Assembly: GCA_948472605.1 (NCBI GenBank)
Contig: CAOKUH010000074.1
Location: forward strand, 1 to 7,250
Length of the DNA: 7,250 nucleotides
Reading direction: 5' to 3'
Origin: an uncultured Mycoplasmatota bacterium
Lineage (GTDB): Bacteria > Bacillota_I > Bacilli_A > RF39 > UBA660
Within the stretch, counting starts at the first letter, position 1, and each line of letters begins with the position of its first letter. A model generated the notes under the pieces. That model searched no databases. It saw only the letters and a list, made by a program, of their open reading frames with translations, and was not told the DNA's origin. Below, in pieces: positions 6,773 to 7,250 of this stretch. Made by a program: the position numbers and the translations under genes.

Positions 6773-7204
6773 TTATGCCACTTTAATTATGATATTGTCT
6801 TTTGTCCAAGCATCAGGATGGTCATTATTTGATGTTAATATCCAATTTTGTGTGGTTTCGTCTTTGACATAAATTAAGGCATTTGTAGGCATACTAGAAA
6901 ACATAGCTCTCATATCAGTTACACTACTTGTATTAAAACTACTTAAATCTAAACTTGTTAAACTACTACAATTAGAAAACATACTATACATATTGGTTAC
7001 TTTACTTGTATCAAAACTACTTACATCTAAACTTGTTAAATTAGTACAATCACGAAACATATGTAACATATATGTTACGTTACTTGTATCAAAATTACTG
7101 ACATCTAAACTTGTAAAGTTACTACAGCCATGAAACATTTCTGACATATTGGTTACTTTGCTTGTATCAAAATTGCTTAAATTTAAACTTGTTAAATTAG
7201 ACAT
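6773..7204 (-). CDS. BspA-type leucine-rich repeat surface protein, N-terminally truncated remnant
   Basis: 143 residues beginning in the middle of a repeat. Four 26-residue units follow the pattern SNLTSLxxSxFDTSxVTxMxxMFxxC (DUF285/BspA type), then a non-repeat tail with IYVKDET and a WTKDNIIIK ending, as commonly found after the repeats in BspA-family surface proteins. Such proteins are normally much longer and start with a signal peptide; this one has none. No Shine-Dalgarno precedes the ATG at 7202-7204 (GTTTCGCAAG), and TAG codons lie in frame at 7214-7216 and 7229-7231. The sequence just upstream reads as a repeat-like segment in another frame. I think this is the 3' part of a larger gene broken by a frameshift rather than an independent protein. 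Its stop is followed at once by the hairpin at 6734-6770. Confidence 0.7.
   Translation of the reverse strand: MSNLTSLNLSNFDTSKVTNMSEMFHGCSNFTSLDVSNFDTSNVTYMLHMFRDCTNLTSLDVSSFDTSKVTNMYSMFSNCSSLTSLDLSSFNTSSVTDMRAMFSSMPTNALIYVKDETTQNWILTSNNDHPDAWTKDNIIIKVA
6890..7201 (-). repeat. Four tandem 78-bp leucine-rich repeat units
   Basis: Units are at about 7124-7201, 7046-7123, 6968-7045 and 6890-6967, each encoding 26 residues. The DNA is closely similar between units (the strings encoding LTSL and FDTS recur with few changes), so slippage or recombination between units is possible. The fourth unit has diverged most and merges into the C-terminal tail. Confidence 0.85.
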
Positions 7205-7250
7205 CTTGCGAAACTAAACTAGCATATTCTAAAAACAGAAAATATGTTAT
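7197..7250 (-). CDS. 3' end of an open frame entering the window, probably the same BspA array in another frame
   Basis: From the window edge one minus-strand frame stays open for 17 codons and ends at TAA (7197-7199), overlapping the ATG at 7204 by eight bases. It ends LFLEYASLVSQDV, which lines up with the repeat segment MFRDCTNLTSLDV of the downstream array at F, L, S, D and V. This suggests the real upstream reading frame of the leucine-rich repeat protein, closed early by a frameshift. The evidence is thin; it could be an unrelated gene end. Confidence 0.3.
   Translation of the reverse strand: MTYFLFLEYASLVSQDV

Noticed and set aside
6783..6815. Promoter for the phosphodiesterase inside the BspA tail (TTGGAC with TTAAAG or TATCAT)
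   Set aside because: The -10 candidates are poor or the spacing is wrong, and chance matches are common in AT-rich DNA.
6890..7201. CRISPR-like array
   Set aside because: The 78-bp units are contiguous, in frame and encode BspA leucine-rich repeats; there are no spacers.
1..7250. UGA recoded as Trp (genetic code 4)
   Set aside because: All Trp codons I read are TGG, the stops located are TAA, and no in-frame TGA was seen, so there is no evidence either way.
1..7250. Protein genes on the plus strand, insertion sequences, tRNA or rRNA genes
   Set aside because: I saw no plus-strand frame with a convincing start, ribosome site and family motif, no transposase or terminal repeats, and no cloverleaf or rRNA sequence.

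Overview
The window is very AT-rich (clearly below 30% G+C by eye). Every gene I can support lies on the minus strand. The five stop codons I located for called genes are all TAA, Trp is read from TGG, and I saw no in-frame TGA. A T-box leader, BspA-type leucine-rich repeats and strong Shine-Dalgarno sequences together suggest a low-GC Gram-positive (Bacillota, Bacilli/Erysipelotrichia-like or an uncultured Mollicutes-related gut lineage). Lineage is inference. The sequence does not decide between genetic codes 4 and 11.

Reading in the direction of transcription (from 7250 down to 1), the window opens with the tail of a BspA/DUF285-type leucine-rich repeat region: four 26-residue units at 6773-7204. 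It has no signal peptide or Shine-Dalgarno and looks like the 3' part of a frameshifted array. Next is a short glycerophosphodiester phosphodiesterase (6120-6734), whose ribosome binding site forms the 3' arm of a long hairpin just after the BspA stop. A 110-base gap then holds a perfect 15-bp inverted repeat and an extended -10 promoter. That promoter drives two adjacent genes, 3855-5999 and 2916-3851. They encode single-pass, membrane-anchored proteins with two copies and one copy of the same roughly 290-residue extracytoplasmic module, which carries a paired-cysteine motif and a WG-repeat-like segment. I cannot assign them a function.

The last unit is a T-box-controlled operon. A good promoter (TTGCAA-17-TAGAAT) overlaps the end of the 311-residue gene. 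It is followed by a complete T-box leader (about 2656-2890) with a GUA (Val) specifier, the T-box sequence and a terminator. The first gene is an HD-domain phosphohydrolase (1909-2655), and 21 bases after it comes valyl-tRNA synthetase of the archaeal/rickettsial class (1-1887, 3' end outside the window). Uncharged tRNA-Val should therefore raise both proteins.

The most interesting feature is regulatory. In the T-box leader the terminator's 3' arm is itself the Shine-Dalgarno sequence of the HD gene, and the terminator U-tract is the spacer to AUG. The same layout (SD in the hairpin's 3' arm, U7, then the start codon) recurs at the phosphodiesterase gene. Second is the undescribed family of modular surface proteins.
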